DNA of 64,000 bases from Colwellia sp. (GTDB lineage: Bacteria > Pseudomonadota > Gammaproteobacteria > Enterobacterales > Alteromonadaceae), in NCBI GenBank assembly GCA_013215295.1, contig JABSOZ010000023.1, positions 1 to 64,000 of the forward strand, in the 5' to 3' direction. The notes below the pieces were generated by a model, which searched no databases, was not told where the DNA came from, and was given only the letters and a program-made list of their open reading frames with translations. Every line of letters begins with the position of its first letter. Position 1 is the first letter of the stretch. Of this stretch, positions 34,621 to 43,646 are shown one piece after another. A program made the position numbers and the translations under genes.

Positions 34621-36849
34621 TTAATTACCTTTATTACTTAACACTACAACCTCTTTTTTAGCCATAATAACTTGTGTCAGCAATAACTCAGATCCCCGTA
34701 TATCACTAATAAAACTTGTGTAGCTATCCATTGCGCCTAATATCTGAAAGACGTCAGTTTTTGGTGTATATAACCAGAGTTGCTTGTGCTGATTAATACC
34801 GTAAATATTGCCATTTTCGAATATAAAACGTTTGCTGCCCAATTGTGTTTTTAATTTTTCAATCTGCTGTGTTTTATGCTCTGTTGTTATCCATAATTTA
34901 TAATTTTTATCTATATATAATAATTGATTAAACGCAAGTTGAGCCGCCCCGTTAGTTTCGTCATCAATTAAGATGATTGACTCACGGGAAGTTAAATTAT
35001 AGGTAATGAGTTTAGGCTGACTTGCTTGGCTAACACTTATTAATAACGTGTTGTTTTCCTGCCATTGAAAGAGTTTCAATACAGCAAATTTCATCGCTAT
35101 TTTGTTTATGCTTTTATCTAAAAAAACGTTAAAAAGCTCGGAATTAGCCGTTAGCATTATACTGGCACCTGAAGGGGCCCAGCTAAAACTAGAAATAATG
35201 GTGTCAATTGGGAAATGAGTTAACTGAGTGAGTTCATTATTATTTTTTATCCATATTTGACTAGTGCCAGAACGCGTGCTGATAAAGGCGATTAAGGCGC
35301 CTTTGGGTTGAAATTTGGCATCGTAATCTTCAGCGATAGAACGGGCAATGCTAGGATAAGGCTGACGTACTTGATTAAACTTAACATTCCAGTTTTGACG
35401 CGGATGAGGCTTTTGGTTTGGGTCAAAGATTGCTAAGTTAACTTTAGCAATATCGGTATCAATAAAACCTTGTACAGTTACGATATCACTCCCGGTATCA
35501 TTCATTTTTATATTGGCAAGATAATTGTGACTGAATGTTGACACCTGCGCTATTTTTCCCTCAATAGATAAGCTGAAAAGTCGTTTACCCGTTGAAAATA
35601 ATAGCTGCTCTTGCTGCGGGTCAATAAAAGGGTATAGAAAAAGGTAAGGCGAAATAACGTTGGGGCGCTCTATAACATGACTCGACAATAACTGACCTTG
35701 TGGGCTAATTAAATCAATAACATGTTCGTTCAGTGAATTTACCGCAAGTGCGACCAATTGCTCGCGTTTATTTAAATACATTAAGTGGTAATAATTTTTA
35801 TCACTTGACGTGTAAAGAGGTACATAACTGGGCGCACCGGGCATAAATTTAACAAGTTGCCAGCGAGAACCTTGTTTGTTAAGCGCGACAATATTGCCAT
35901 TATTTAACCAAATAGGGCTAGATAGAGCGCCTTGATCACAACTAACAATGAGTTCAGGTTGTTGCGGCTCCTTTAAAGCCTTGGCAAAGTCTAAGGTCAT
36001 TAAATTCCAACATGCATTTTTTTTCTTTTGTTCCTTTTTCTGGCCACAACTTACTTTTGCCATAAAAGCTAATTTATCACCCTTGGCGGTAAAACTGTGG
36101 TCACTATAAAAACCATAGGTTTTCGTTAATTTATATTCTCTACCTGTAGCGAGTTCTTTGGTCCAAATGTTGTTATCACATAAACCGTCATAACGATGAA
36201 ATAGAATGAATTTACCATCGGGAGAAAAACTCGCATTGCGCTCTAAATTGTCGCTCGATGTTATGGGCGTTAAGGTATTAAAGTTAAAGTTTCTTGGCGT
36301 TGGCGAATAATAACTATAAATAACGATGACTAATATCAGCAGACTAACCAAACTCATGACCCGCTTTGTAAAGTTTGTTTTCTGTTTTTTAAAGATTACA
36401 TTCGGTATGTGATCGGGTTCATGCTCCTCCACTATTATTGTTTTATTTGTGGGGCCTATGTTTTGTTTTACCGAATCTAGATGCTCAGTGGGAGGTTGAA
36501 CTGATGACTGGATTGAATTTTGTATAATTTTAACGGGAACTTCGAGGCTATAACCTTTTTTGGCATGCGTTTTTATTATGCGTTGTTGCTTGCTGTCGTC
36601 GGCCAAAGCTTTTCTTAGCTGCGTTATGCATCTTTGTATTGAGTTGGGGGATACCACTGTATTTTGCCAAACCACGTTCATTAACTGATCATGACTAACC
36701 ACTTGTCCTTGTGATTTGGCAAACTCTGTTAATACCTGAATCGTTTTGGGCGGAAGCGTTTGAATGACTTCATCGACTGAACCTTGATCACGAATAATTT
36801 GATTTCGTGCTACATCAACAATGTGATGAGTAATTTGATACAGCTGCAT
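34621..36849 (-). CDS. CadC/ToxR-like transmembrane regulator with TolB-type propeller
   Basis: A 742-residue one-component regulator. The N-terminus is a winged-helix domain of OmpR/CadC type (about 10-108; IQVLTEFAKSQGQVVSHDQL, RRCITQLRKAL-like helix and AKKGYSLEVPV). One transmembrane helix lies at about 164-184. The periplasmic part is built of WD40/PD40-like beta blades (NASFSPDGKFILFHR, FQPKGALIAFISTRSGTSQIW). It probably senses a periplasmic condition and controls adjacent genes; the esterase at 37156 is divergent and is a candidate target. Size is typical of this class in Shewanella and Colwellia. Confidence 0.85.
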   Translation of the reverse strand: MQLYQITHHIVDVARNQIIRDQGSVDEVIQTLPPKTIQVLTEFAKSQGQVVSHDQLMNVVWQNTVVSPNSIQRCITQLRKALADDSKQQRIIKTHAKKGYSLEVPVKIIQNSIQSSVQPPTEHLDSVKQNIGPTNKTIIVEEHEPDHIPNVIFKKQKTNFTKRVMSLVSLLILVIVIYSYYSPTPRNFNFNTLTPITSSDNLERNASFSPDGKFILFHRYDGLCDNNIWTKELATGREYKLTKTYGFYSDHSFTAKGDKLAFMAKVSCGQKKEQKKKNACWNLMTLDFAKALKEPQQPELIVSCDQGALSSPIWLNNGNIVALNKQGSRWQLVKFMPGAPSYVPLYTSSDKNYYHLMYLNKREQLVALAVNSLNEHVIDLISPQGQLLSSHVIERPNVISPYLFLYPFIDPQQEQLLFSTGKRLFSLSIEGKIAQVSTFSHNYLANIKMNDTGSDIVTVQGFIDTDIAKVNLAIFDPNQKPHPRQNWNVKFNQVRQPYPSIARSIAEDYDAKFQPKGALIAFISTRSGTSQIWIKNNNELTQLTHFPIDTIISSFSWAPSGASIMLTANSELFNVFLDKSINKIAMKFAVLKLFQWQENNTLLISVSQASQPKLITYNLTSRESIILIDDETNGAAQLAFNQLLYIDKNYKLWITTEHKTQQIEKLKTQLGSKRFIFENGNIYGINQHKQLWLYTPKTDVFQILGAMDSYTSFISDIRGSELLLTQVIMAKKEVVVLSNKGN

Positions 36850-37155
36850 CTTTAATGTTTACCTATAGAATACCGTGGACGAGTCGATTATATCAGTTTT
36901 ATTCACTCAACCGATATGTGTAAGTTGTTGATTTTTATGTTTTCAGCTAAAAGTCAGTTATATTTCAGAGTTAATTCATGTATTGATATCGATAAATGAT
37001 CAAACTGCAGCTTCGAAATAAAAACACCCTTTTTTGAAAATTCTATCATAGCAGCCAGTTTATTGTGAAAACATTTAATCTTACTTATTGAGTGACAGTG
37101 AAGCAGGAAATCTTAGCTGTGATAACAAATCAAAAACAAACGAATAGGAAAGTTA
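36850..37155. other. Divergent promoter region between regulator and esterase
   Basis: No gene or strong hairpin is seen. It should hold both promoters and any site bound by the CadC-like regulator. A TTGATATCGATAA near 36983 is the only palindromic patch noticed. Confidence 0.3.
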
Positions 37156-38442
37156 ATGAATTTATTGAAGATAGTACTTGTTGTAACTGTACTCGCCAGC
37201 ATAAGTTTTATCAGTGACGCTAATACAACATCTAAAAATAATGAACAATTAATAACCAAATCTACGCCATTAAACTATGGTCAGCAAATTACCTTTGATT
37301 CTAAAATTTTGGGAAAATCACAGGTTATGAACATCTATATTCCTGAAAATTTTGACCAAGCTTCCGCTCACCATACTTACCCGGTTATTTTTGTAAACGA
37401 CGGACATGGAATGCAGTTCTTTCATGCGTTAACCGGTATCGTTAAGCACCTAAGTGACGTAGAACGTATGCCAAAATCCATTGTCGTTAGTTTAAATGAC
37501 ACTCATGCTCCTGATATATATGTTAACAAACAATGGAGCGGCTGGACTGGAGTTGATAAGTTCGAGAAATATGGACAACCAGAGCTATATATACGTCACC
37601 TTACTGAGGAAGTAATTCCATTTCTAAAACAGCATTACCGAGCCAATAATCACCGAACCATTATTGGAGTTTCTGGCAGTTCGTTATTCGGCTTAAATAG
37701 TTTTGTACAACACCCTAAAATCTTCAATAACTATGTCTTTATGGCAAGCAGTGACGTGATAGGAATGGGATTAGAAAATGGACATACTTTTATAGATGCC
37801 ATGGCAGAAAGCCTTAATAAAGAGCAAGGCACAAGGGAATACCTCTATTTTGCTGATGCTGATTCTGATTTAGCTGGGGATGACAGATCCAAACAAAATT
37901 TAGCGACGTTAAAGGATAAGTTATCAGTTTATAAAAATGAACATTTTACCTTTGATATTGAAACTATTCCAAACGAGAATCACTATGCTGCATTCCTTAA
38001 AACCATGCTTTCGGCATTTGAGCATATGTATCCACAGAAATTATGGGCGCCTAAGTATCGCGAGATAATAAAACAACCCGGTGACGCTATGACTAATATT
38101 GATAACTTTTATCACGATTTGTCAGCGAAGTATGGCTTTGAAATTATCCCTAATGCAGACCGTTGGAATAACGTTAATAATTTACGCTTTATTTCCGGAA
38201 AATTATTACGTGATGGGCGTATTGAAGAAGCGATTAATGTTGCAGAGCGCTGGAATTTATATCAGCCTCAATCGTTACCCGCTTTATTAACTTGGGCTCA
38301 AGCTTTAGAAAAGTCGACGCAATATAAGCAAGCAGAAAAAATATACCAACGGTTAGTTTTAATGGCGAAAAAACAAAAAAGTGAACGTTTACCCGAATTT
38401 AAATTAGCAATGAAAGAGGTAAGCAATAAAATTCACGGGTGA
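37156..38442 (+). CDS. Exported alpha/beta-hydrolase esterase with TPR-like tail
   Basis: A 428-residue protein with a signal peptide (cleavage near SDA about residue 22). The esterase-D/IroE-like fold is seen in LNIY-type strand MNIYIPENF, PVIFVNDGHGM, and the nucleophile Ser in GVSGSSLFGLN. Candidate acid and His are in YFADADSD and NENHYAAF. The last 100 residues contain two TPR-like helical pairs (IEEAINVAERWN, KQAEKIYQRLV), as in periplasmic esterases of Shewanella relatives. It would hydrolyse an ester or peptide-like substrate in the periplasm. Divergent from the regulator at 34621. Confidence 0.8.
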   Translation: MNLLKIVLVVTVLASISFISDANTTSKNNEQLITKSTPLNYGQQITFDSKILGKSQVMNIYIPENFDQASAHHTYPVIFVNDGHGMQFFHALTGIVKHLSDVERMPKSIVVSLNDTHAPDIYVNKQWSGWTGVDKFEKYGQPELYIRHLTEEVIPFLKQHYRANNHRTIIGVSGSSLFGLNSFVQHPKIFNNYVFMASSDVIGMGLENGHTFIDAMAESLNKEQGTREYLYFADADSDLAGDDRSKQNLATLKDKLSVYKNEHFTFDIETIPNENHYAAFLKTMLSAFEHMYPQKLWAPKYREIIKQPGDAMTNIDNFYHDLSAKYGFEIIPNADRWNNVNNLRFISGKLLRDGRIEEAINVAERWNLYQPQSLPALLTWAQALEKSTQYKQAEKIYQRLVLMAKKQKSERLPEFKLAMKEVSNKIHG

Positions 38443-38744
38443 TAGGAACTAAGTTGCACAGTAAATATGTTATATAAAAAGCAAAATAGTCCAGTAAAAC
38501 AATAATGTATGGCAAAGCAAATCAGGTCATAATAACGACCATCACAAACGAGCTGTTTATTTATATCACTAAAATATGACTAAACAGCCCAAACAATACG
38601 TTCTCGCCATTTCTATGAGCTATACTTTTATAAACGTATAATAATCGGAGTTATTTAACACATCAGCCTGTAGCATTGTGCTAATAAACGCACACCATAA
38701 CATCGTGTATCTTGTTCGTGTAATTCATCAGAAAGGGGAACATC
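38443..38744. other. Gap before the small ORF
   Basis: No gene seen. TATAAT at 38637-38642 could be the -10 of a promoter for the small ORF at 38745, though the -35 is poor. Confidence 0.3.
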
Positions 38745-38831
38745 ATGGCTAAAGCAGAAGTTAATAAACAACCCGTAAAAGAACGCCCTTTATATCTACC
38801 TCCACTGCTAAGAACATTACCGCCTGAATAG
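38745..38831 (+). CDS. Small ORF, 28 residues, proline-rich end
   Basis: A 28-residue ORF that begins MAKAEVNKQ and ends LPPLLRTLPPE. It has a strong ribosome site (AAAGGGGAA, 5-13 bp before ATG) and a textbook terminator 12 bp after its stop, so it is a compact independent unit. It has no signal peptide or membrane helix. The unit lies in a 710-bp gap between longer genes. I do not recognise it. It may be a small protein or the reading frame of a regulatory RNA. No comparable ORF has been seen elsewhere in the window. Confidence 0.55.
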   Translation: MAKAEVNKQPVKERPLYLPPLLRTLPPE

Positions 38832-38840
38832 CACACACTA

Positions 38841-38872
38841 AAAAGCCAGTACATTGATACTGGCTTTCTTTT
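38841..38872 (+). terminator. Terminator of the small ORF
   Basis: AAAGCCAGTA/TACTGGCTTT pairs perfectly (38842-38851 with 38858-38867) around a 6-base loop and is followed by CTTTT. It starts 10 bp after the stop of the small ORF. 38873-39152 holds nothing else recognisable. Confidence 0.85.
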
Positions 38873-39152
38873 CACACATTAAATTAAATATCACAGCTTT
38901 TTAAAATGGCATAAAAGCAGCTCGATAAATAGCCTCTTTCACTCATTTTCTGTACGTCTGTTCTTGCTCGTTGCCAATTCATGCATACAATTTAAGTGTC
39001 TAGTAGTATATTTCCCTAATATAAGGCTAATCGTCCTTTTAAATAATCCCCCAACGTGCCAATCTGAAAAGTATCCTACTAGAACTGTTTAGTTAGTTAC
39101 GATCATTTATGCTTTCATCTCATTACGCATAATATTCAAGTTGTGTATGAGG

Positions 39153-39827
39153 TTACATAGCTTTCAGATTTGGTTGACTGGCACGCCTCTCGCTATATCT
39201 GTCGAGCAAAAATTCACTTTGGTCTCTTGTTAAATAAGTGAAACGCATCAACTCTTCCATAACATCAACAAGTCGGTCTCTATAAGCTGACTGTATCATT
39301 ATGCCATTTTCAGTAAACTCGTTATAAGCTTTTGCCACTGATGATTGATTAGGGATTGTTAACATTCTCATCCAGCGACCCAATATCCTCATGTTATTGA
39401 TCGCATTAAAGCTTTGCGAACCTCCTGTGACTTGCATAACCGCTAAGGTTTTTCCTTGTGTGGGCCTAACTGCGCCAAGCGACAAAGGGATCCAATCGAT
39501 TTGGGTTTTCATAACACCAGACATATTGCCATGTATCTCAGGCGATGACCAAACCTGAGCTTCAGACCATAACACTAACTCTCTTAGTTCTATCACCTTT
39601 GGATCATCCTTTGAGTCATTGTTATCAAATAATGGCAGTGCTTTGGGATTAAAAAATTTAACGTCAGCGCCCATTTTTTCTAATATGCGCCCTGCTTCTT
39701 CAGCAGTTAAACGACTAAATGAGGTTTCGCGTAAAGAGCCATATAACATTAAGACTCTTGGTTTATGAATACTGACTTTGTTTACTACAGGCTGTAAGTT
39801 AAATTGTTCGTTGTTTAAGAAGTTCAT
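39153..39827 (-). CDS. arsH: ArsH NADPH-dependent FMN reductase
   Basis: Flavoprotein of about 224 residues of the ArsH family. Signatures are [16 protein letters not shown] (phosphate-binding loop), [19 protein letters not shown] and ALG-type [22 protein letters not shown]. ArsH oxidises organoarsenicals or reduces quinones and dyes with NADPH. The start is taken at ATG 39827, with GGAA upstream; the longer frame opens with TTG. No arsRBC gene is adjacent, so an arsenic role here is only possible. It is divergent from sigZ at 40049. Confidence 0.88.
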   Translation of the reverse strand: MNFLNNEQFNLQPVVNKVSIHKPRVLMLYGSLRETSFSRLTAEEAGRILEKMGADVKFFNPKALPLFDNNDSKDDPKVIELRELVLWSEAQVWSSPEIHGNMSGVMKTQIDWIPLSLGAVRPTQGKTLAVMQVTGGSQSFNAINNMRILGRWMRMLTIPNQSSVAKAYNEFTENGIMIQSAYRDRLVDVMEELMRFTYLTRDQSEFLLDRYSERRASQPNLKAM

Positions 39828-39892
39828 AAATAATTCCAATGTGTTTATTTACCCATAAGACGATAAACATAACAAAAAGACGAAAAATTAAT

Positions 39893-39923
39893 GAAAAATA
39901 GTAAAAAATAGTAAAAAATAGTA
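39893..39923. repeat. 10-bp tandem repeat GTAAAAAATA
   Basis: Three near-identical units of GTAAAAAATA lie in tandem in the arsH-sigZ intergenic region (ATGAAAAATA, GTAAAAAATA, GTAAAAAATA, then GTA). It might change length by slippage and affect promoter spacing for either gene. Function is not shown. Confidence 0.6.
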
Positions 39924-40048
39924 ATTTTACGCTTTTTTTACCTTTCAGCTTGTTGTTTTCTAATATGTAGGCAAAATCAAATCATAGCGTTAACGGGGAA
40001 GTTTTGACGATTGAAAATCATCGTCCGAGTACTGGAGGTTGTCAGCAA

Positions 40049-40594
40049 ATGAATGTAGAAAATATATGGTCAGAATATCGAGCAGCGTTAAAGCGCTTTT
40101 TACATACGAAGATTTCAAATGAAGCTGATGTAGAAGATTTATTGCAAGATATTTTGATAAAAACCTATAACAACCTAAATTTAGTAAAAAAACAAAAGAG
40201 CATTAAGTCTTGGTTATTTCAAATTGCCAATAACACAATTATTGACTACTACCGGAAGAATTCGCGTACTCAAGCAACCAATATAGCGGATTTGCCCACC
40301 CTTGATGAACCTCTAAGTAAAAGTGTTGATTTATCAAACTGTATATCACCTTTTATTCACGGGCTGCCAGAAGAACACGCAAACTTATTAACCGCTATTG
40401 ATATAAATAATCAATCACAAAAGCAATATGCCGAGCAACTAGGGGTAAGTTACTCAACGCTCAAATCTCGCGTGCAAAAAAGTAGAAGTTTACTGAAACA
40501 GGTATTTGACGATTGTTGTCATTTTAAAATTGATAAGCGTGGTAATGTTTATGGTTATGATGTAAAAACAAAAAAAATTGATAGTTGTCAATAA
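40049..40594 (+). CDS. sigZ: RNA polymerase sigma factor SigZ
   Basis: A 181-residue ECF-type sigma factor of the SigZ group. Region 2 covers about 8-75 (DVEDLLQDILIKTY, SIKSWLFQIANNTIIDYYRK) and region 4 about 105-155 (NQSQKQYAEQLGVSYSTLKSRVQKSR). The C-terminal tail has the SigZ-type FDDCCHFKIDKRGNVYGYD, with a second Cys at the end, which might bind metal or sense redox. The ATG at 40049 is preceded by GGAGG 10 bp upstream; a longer frame opens only with TTG. No anti-sigma gene is adjacent. Its target genes are unknown; it faces away from arsH. Confidence 0.85.
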   Translation: MNVENIWSEYRAALKRFLHTKISNEADVEDLLQDILIKTYNNLNLVKKQKSIKSWLFQIANNTIIDYYRKNSRTQATNIADLPTLDEPLSKSVDLSNCISPFIHGLPEEHANLLTAIDINNQSQKQYAEQLGVSYSTLKSRVQKSRSLLKQVFDDCCHFKIDKRGNVYGYDVKTKKIDSCQ

Positions 40595-40788
40595 TGGTTG
40601 TTTTTACGCCTCTTATTTAATCAATAATGTGAGTAAAATCATTAAAGATAATATCGTTATAAATAAATGAGATATTTTAAATACTGAGTTTTGCATTTCC
40701 CCCTATTCCCTTGAGTAAAACATATTATTATTAAAGTTATTTTAGTCATCATTTACATGAGTGTTACGCATTCCATTATCTACAAATA

Positions 40789-41526
40789 TCATAGCCGAGA
40801 TGAGAATTTCTCAAGCTCAGGTGAAAAGAAACTAATTGTTCTACTTTGGAATTTATCCCCAGTAATATCAGCGACTTGAATTCTGTCGATTCGAAACGTT
40901 CGAGGCTCATTTCTCAAATGGTCAAAACAGATCAAATACCAAATTGGCCAATTTAAGTATAGATAGTGAATTTCTATTAACCGCTTTGTAATGGTGCCGT
41001 CTTTTTGTTTATAACAAATATCTAGGCATTTTTGGTCGAAGAAACTTTCGAGGATACAGTCGTTTTGTTGATTGTTAACGGTAGAGGAATAATTCTCCGT
41101 GACTGTCGTAGGTGCAAGTTCGCCAATGAGTATTCTATTTCTTATCTTACGAATTTTAGGCCGTTGAGTGTCAGGAAAGCTTGCATACAGTTTATTTTTA
41201 ATGGATTCCAGATTGTTTAAAAACAATTGAGAATTCAGCTTTTCTAGCACACTCAGCGCAAGCAGCAAGTCTATAACCTCTCGATAGTTCATCGTTAGAC
41301 GACCAACACCCCATCGCGGGTAAAGCCTCACACCACCACCTCTGCCTTTGTCAGCATCAATAGGATATCCCTTATCTCTTAGCGTTTTTAAATCTCTCAT
41401 CATGGTTCGTAAACTCACACAGAGCTCTTCGGCCAGAGTACTTGCCGTATATGCTTCACCCGTTTTAAGTTTGCCTATTAACTGATCCAGTCGCTCCAGC
41501 TTATCAATAGTTGATCCTCGACCCAT
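40789..41526 (-). CDS. YafY-type transcriptional regulator (HTH-WYL)
   Basis: A 245-residue regulator. An N-terminal HTH_11 domain (about 8-65; YTASTLAEELCVSLRTMMRDLKTL) is followed by a WYL ligand domain (about 145-225; LNWPIWYLICFDHLRNEPRTFRIDRI). Such regulators usually control a divergent neighbour. Here the divergent position holds only a 23-codon fragment resembling the start of an MFS transporter, so the original target appears lost. The gene itself is intact. Confidence 0.85.
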   Translation of the reverse strand: MGRGSTIDKLERLDQLIGKLKTGEAYTASTLAEELCVSLRTMMRDLKTLRDKGYPIDADKGRGGGVRLYPRWGVGRLTMNYREVIDLLLALSVLEKLNSQLFLNNLESIKNKLYASFPDTQRPKIRKIRNRILIGELAPTTVTENYSSTVNNQQNDCILESFFDQKCLDICYKQKDGTITKRLIEIHYLYLNWPIWYLICFDHLRNEPRTFRIDRIQVADITGDKFQSRTISFFSPELEKFSSRL

Positions 41527-41613
41527 TTAATATGTCCTATAATGTCACATTTAAATTTATCATAACTGTTGAGAATAGAATTCACCAGATTAAAACATAA
41601 ATAAGGAGCAGGA

Positions 41614-41685
41614 ATGATGACGAAGCTACCGCTGCTGCGCATACGAAACTTCAGAATACTTCTCCTTAATGGAAAGTGGTTTTAA
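41614..41685 (+). pseudogene. Truncated start of an MFS-type transporter gene
   Basis: ATG at 41614 follows a strong AAGGAG ribosome site. The 23 codons read MMTKLPLLRIRNFRILLL, matching the LLRNRNFRLLW-type N-terminus common to MFS exporters, then NGKWF and a stop. The reading ends abruptly, so the gene is a 5' fragment. It lies opposite the YafY-type regulator, as an ancestral target would. A functional small peptide cannot be ruled out. Confidence 0.45.
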
Positions 41686-41705
41686 ACAAAGTAAAGTCAT
41701 ACTTT

Positions 41706-42638
41706 ATGAGAAAATTTATCGTTATGAAAACAATACAAAAATTTATCGGTCTGTTTATTTTAACAGTGATAATAGGGTGCAATACAACAATGGTTATGAA
41801 TACTGAGCAAGAACAATACTTGGGTGAATACCCACCAATCGCTACACCCGTACTATTCAAACCTGAACTAATTCCTGATGAGCAACTCGCCCATGCAGGC
41901 GTTTTCACCCCAGATATGAACGAGTATTATTATACACTTTCTAATGCAAGCTTCAGTGAGTTTACAGTGATGTACATAAGGAAATCAGGTGTTCAATGGA
42001 CGGCCCCTAAGGAAGCCTTTTTCAACTCTTCATACCTAGAACATGGTGTCCATTTCACGGAAGATGGCCAGTGGCTTTATTTCAGCTCTACTCGTCCAGT
42101 TGTCAAAGAAGGAAGTTCAAAAAATTGGCATATTTGGCGAAGTAAAAAGATGCAAAATGGTTGGAGCGAAGCACAATGGATAAACATACCAGGTATGGAA
42201 GGTAAATCGACTTCCCATCCATCGTTAACCCGTTCAGGACGTATGTATTTTCACAGTTACAATTCGGACTTTAGTGATATGGCTTTGTTCGTAACCGAGC
42301 CTTTAGAGGGGGTGTTTCAGCAAGCTAAAAAAATAGTCCTTCCTAAAGGAGAAAACCATAACACCTTGACCCCTTTCGTAGCGCCAGACGAGTCATACTT
42401 ACTTTTCGAAAAGAAGTTCGATGACTTTCTCGAAATTTACATTTCATATCGCGACAATGGCGATTGGCAGCTTCCTGAAAGACTACCAAATAACATTAAT
42501 ACTAAAAACCTTGGCAACCCATACGTCACTCCCGATGGAAAATACCTATTTTTTGCTTCAGGTCACTGGTCACATAATACGCCAGCTAGAGAATGGGTTA
42601 TTAAGTGGGTAAGCACAAAAGACGTATTTAGGCGATAA
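41706..42638 (+). CDS. PD40-repeat lipoprotein
   Basis: About 310 residues, lipoprotein by the lipobox VIIGCN. Beta-propeller WD40-like (PD40) motifs repeat through the mature part (VHFTEDGQWLYFSSTRP, TRSGRMYFHSYN, VAPDESYLLFEKK, VTPDGKYLFFASG). The protein likely binds a ligand or another protein on the outer membrane. The start may be ATG 41706 or ATG 41724 (MKTIQKF); neither has a strong ribosome site, and a GTG at 41676 is less likely. It is downstream of the MFS fragment, not part of a clear operon. Confidence 0.7.
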   Translation: MRKFIVMKTIQKFIGLFILTVIIGCNTTMVMNTEQEQYLGEYPPIATPVLFKPELIPDEQLAHAGVFTPDMNEYYYTLSNASFSEFTVMYIRKSGVQWTAPKEAFFNSSYLEHGVHFTEDGQWLYFSSTRPVVKEGSSKNWHIWRSKKMQNGWSEAQWINIPGMEGKSTSHPSLTRSGRMYFHSYNSDFSDMALFVTEPLEGVFQQAKKIVLPKGENHNTLTPFVAPDESYLLFEKKFDDFLEIYISYRDNGDWQLPERLPNNINTKNLGNPYVTPDGKYLFFASGHWSHNTPAREWVIKWVSTKDVFRR

Positions 42639-42745
42639 AACAATACTCGTGGCATACGGATAGAGTTTTAATTTTACTTAAAATATTCCGATGCTTGCTA
42701 AATAATTCATAAATCAAACTAATAGATAAATAGGTACACAAAACC

Positions 42746-43549
42746 ATGCTAAAAAATTTTATTATTATACTAATCGGAGTATTAATGTCATCAACCTGTA
42801 TTGCTAACCAACCAACAAAAGCAGAAGTAGTTAATATTAACGGTAAAAATATATATTACGAAGTTTATGGCGAAGGTACGCCTTTATTTTTGCTGCACGG
42901 TTATACCCAATCATCTGAAATTTGGCGTGATCATGTCAATGATTATATGAATGAATATCAAGTTTATTTGGTTGATTTAGCCGGACATGGAAAATCTGAT
43001 GCATTTACTGAAACATTGTCAATTAAGAAGGTTGCAGAAGACTTAAATATGTTAATCCAACATTTAGAGCTAGATAAGATCAAAGCACTCGGTTTTAGTT
43101 ATGGTGGTGATGTACTTTATCAACTTGCCTTAATTAACCCATCGCTTATTGAATCTATGATTACCGTGGGTTCCTTGGGCAGTTGGTCCATTAAAGATCA
43201 CCCTGAAATAGAAAAATCATTTACTTATGAAACCGCCAAAGATTACCCTTGGATAAAAGGTGCTCATAAATCTGATGAACAAGTTCGTATTATGTTTGAA
43301 CAATTTAAGAATTATTCTATACGCCTTAGTAATGATGATTTAAAAAAAATTAAGACAAACGTCCTGATTGTTGCAGGTGACAATGACCCAGGCGTGCCAC
43401 TAGCAGAAGTTTTACGTTCAAGAAAATATCTGCTTAATTCTGATCTTTGGATTATTCCCAATGTTGGTCATGGTGGGCACGATGCTGAAAATAAAGAAGC
43501 ATTTGTCCATGTATCTAAAATATTTCTAACTAGTAAAACTAGCCAATAA
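42746..43549 (+). CDS. Exported alpha/beta-hydrolase
   Basis: A 267-residue protein with a signal peptide (cleavage near CIA about residue 20). The fold is a classic alpha/beta-hydrolase: oxyanion region FLLHGYTQSSEIW, nucleophile Ser in GFSYGGD, Asp in AGDNDPGV and His in NVGHGGHD. The substrate is not predictable. It stands alone, about 107 bp after the PD40 gene, with no strong operon evidence. It is convergent with the MATE gene. Confidence 0.85.
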   Translation: MLKNFIIILIGVLMSSTCIANQPTKAEVVNINGKNIYYEVYGEGTPLFLLHGYTQSSEIWRDHVNDYMNEYQVYLVDLAGHGKSDAFTETLSIKKVAEDLNMLIQHLELDKIKALGFSYGGDVLYQLALINPSLIESMITVGSLGSWSIKDHPEIEKSFTYETAKDYPWIKGAHKSDEQVRIMFEQFKNYSIRLSNDDLKKIKTNVLIVAGDNDPGVPLAEVLRSRKYLLNSDLWIIPNVGHGGHDAENKEAFVHVSKIFLTSKTSQ

Positions 43550-43646
43550 TATGGTTAGACGTTTATGCAGCTTTTCTTTTTGTAACACTAAGTTGAAGCT
43601 AAAGCTGCCAATATTTAAAAGCCAACAAAGTAACAAGGTTTACAGT

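Noticed and set aside
38681-38875. Minus-strand 64-codon ORF opposite the 28-codon gene
   Set aside because: It reads through the terminator hairpin and lacks a ribosome site, whereas the plus-strand ORF has both signals.
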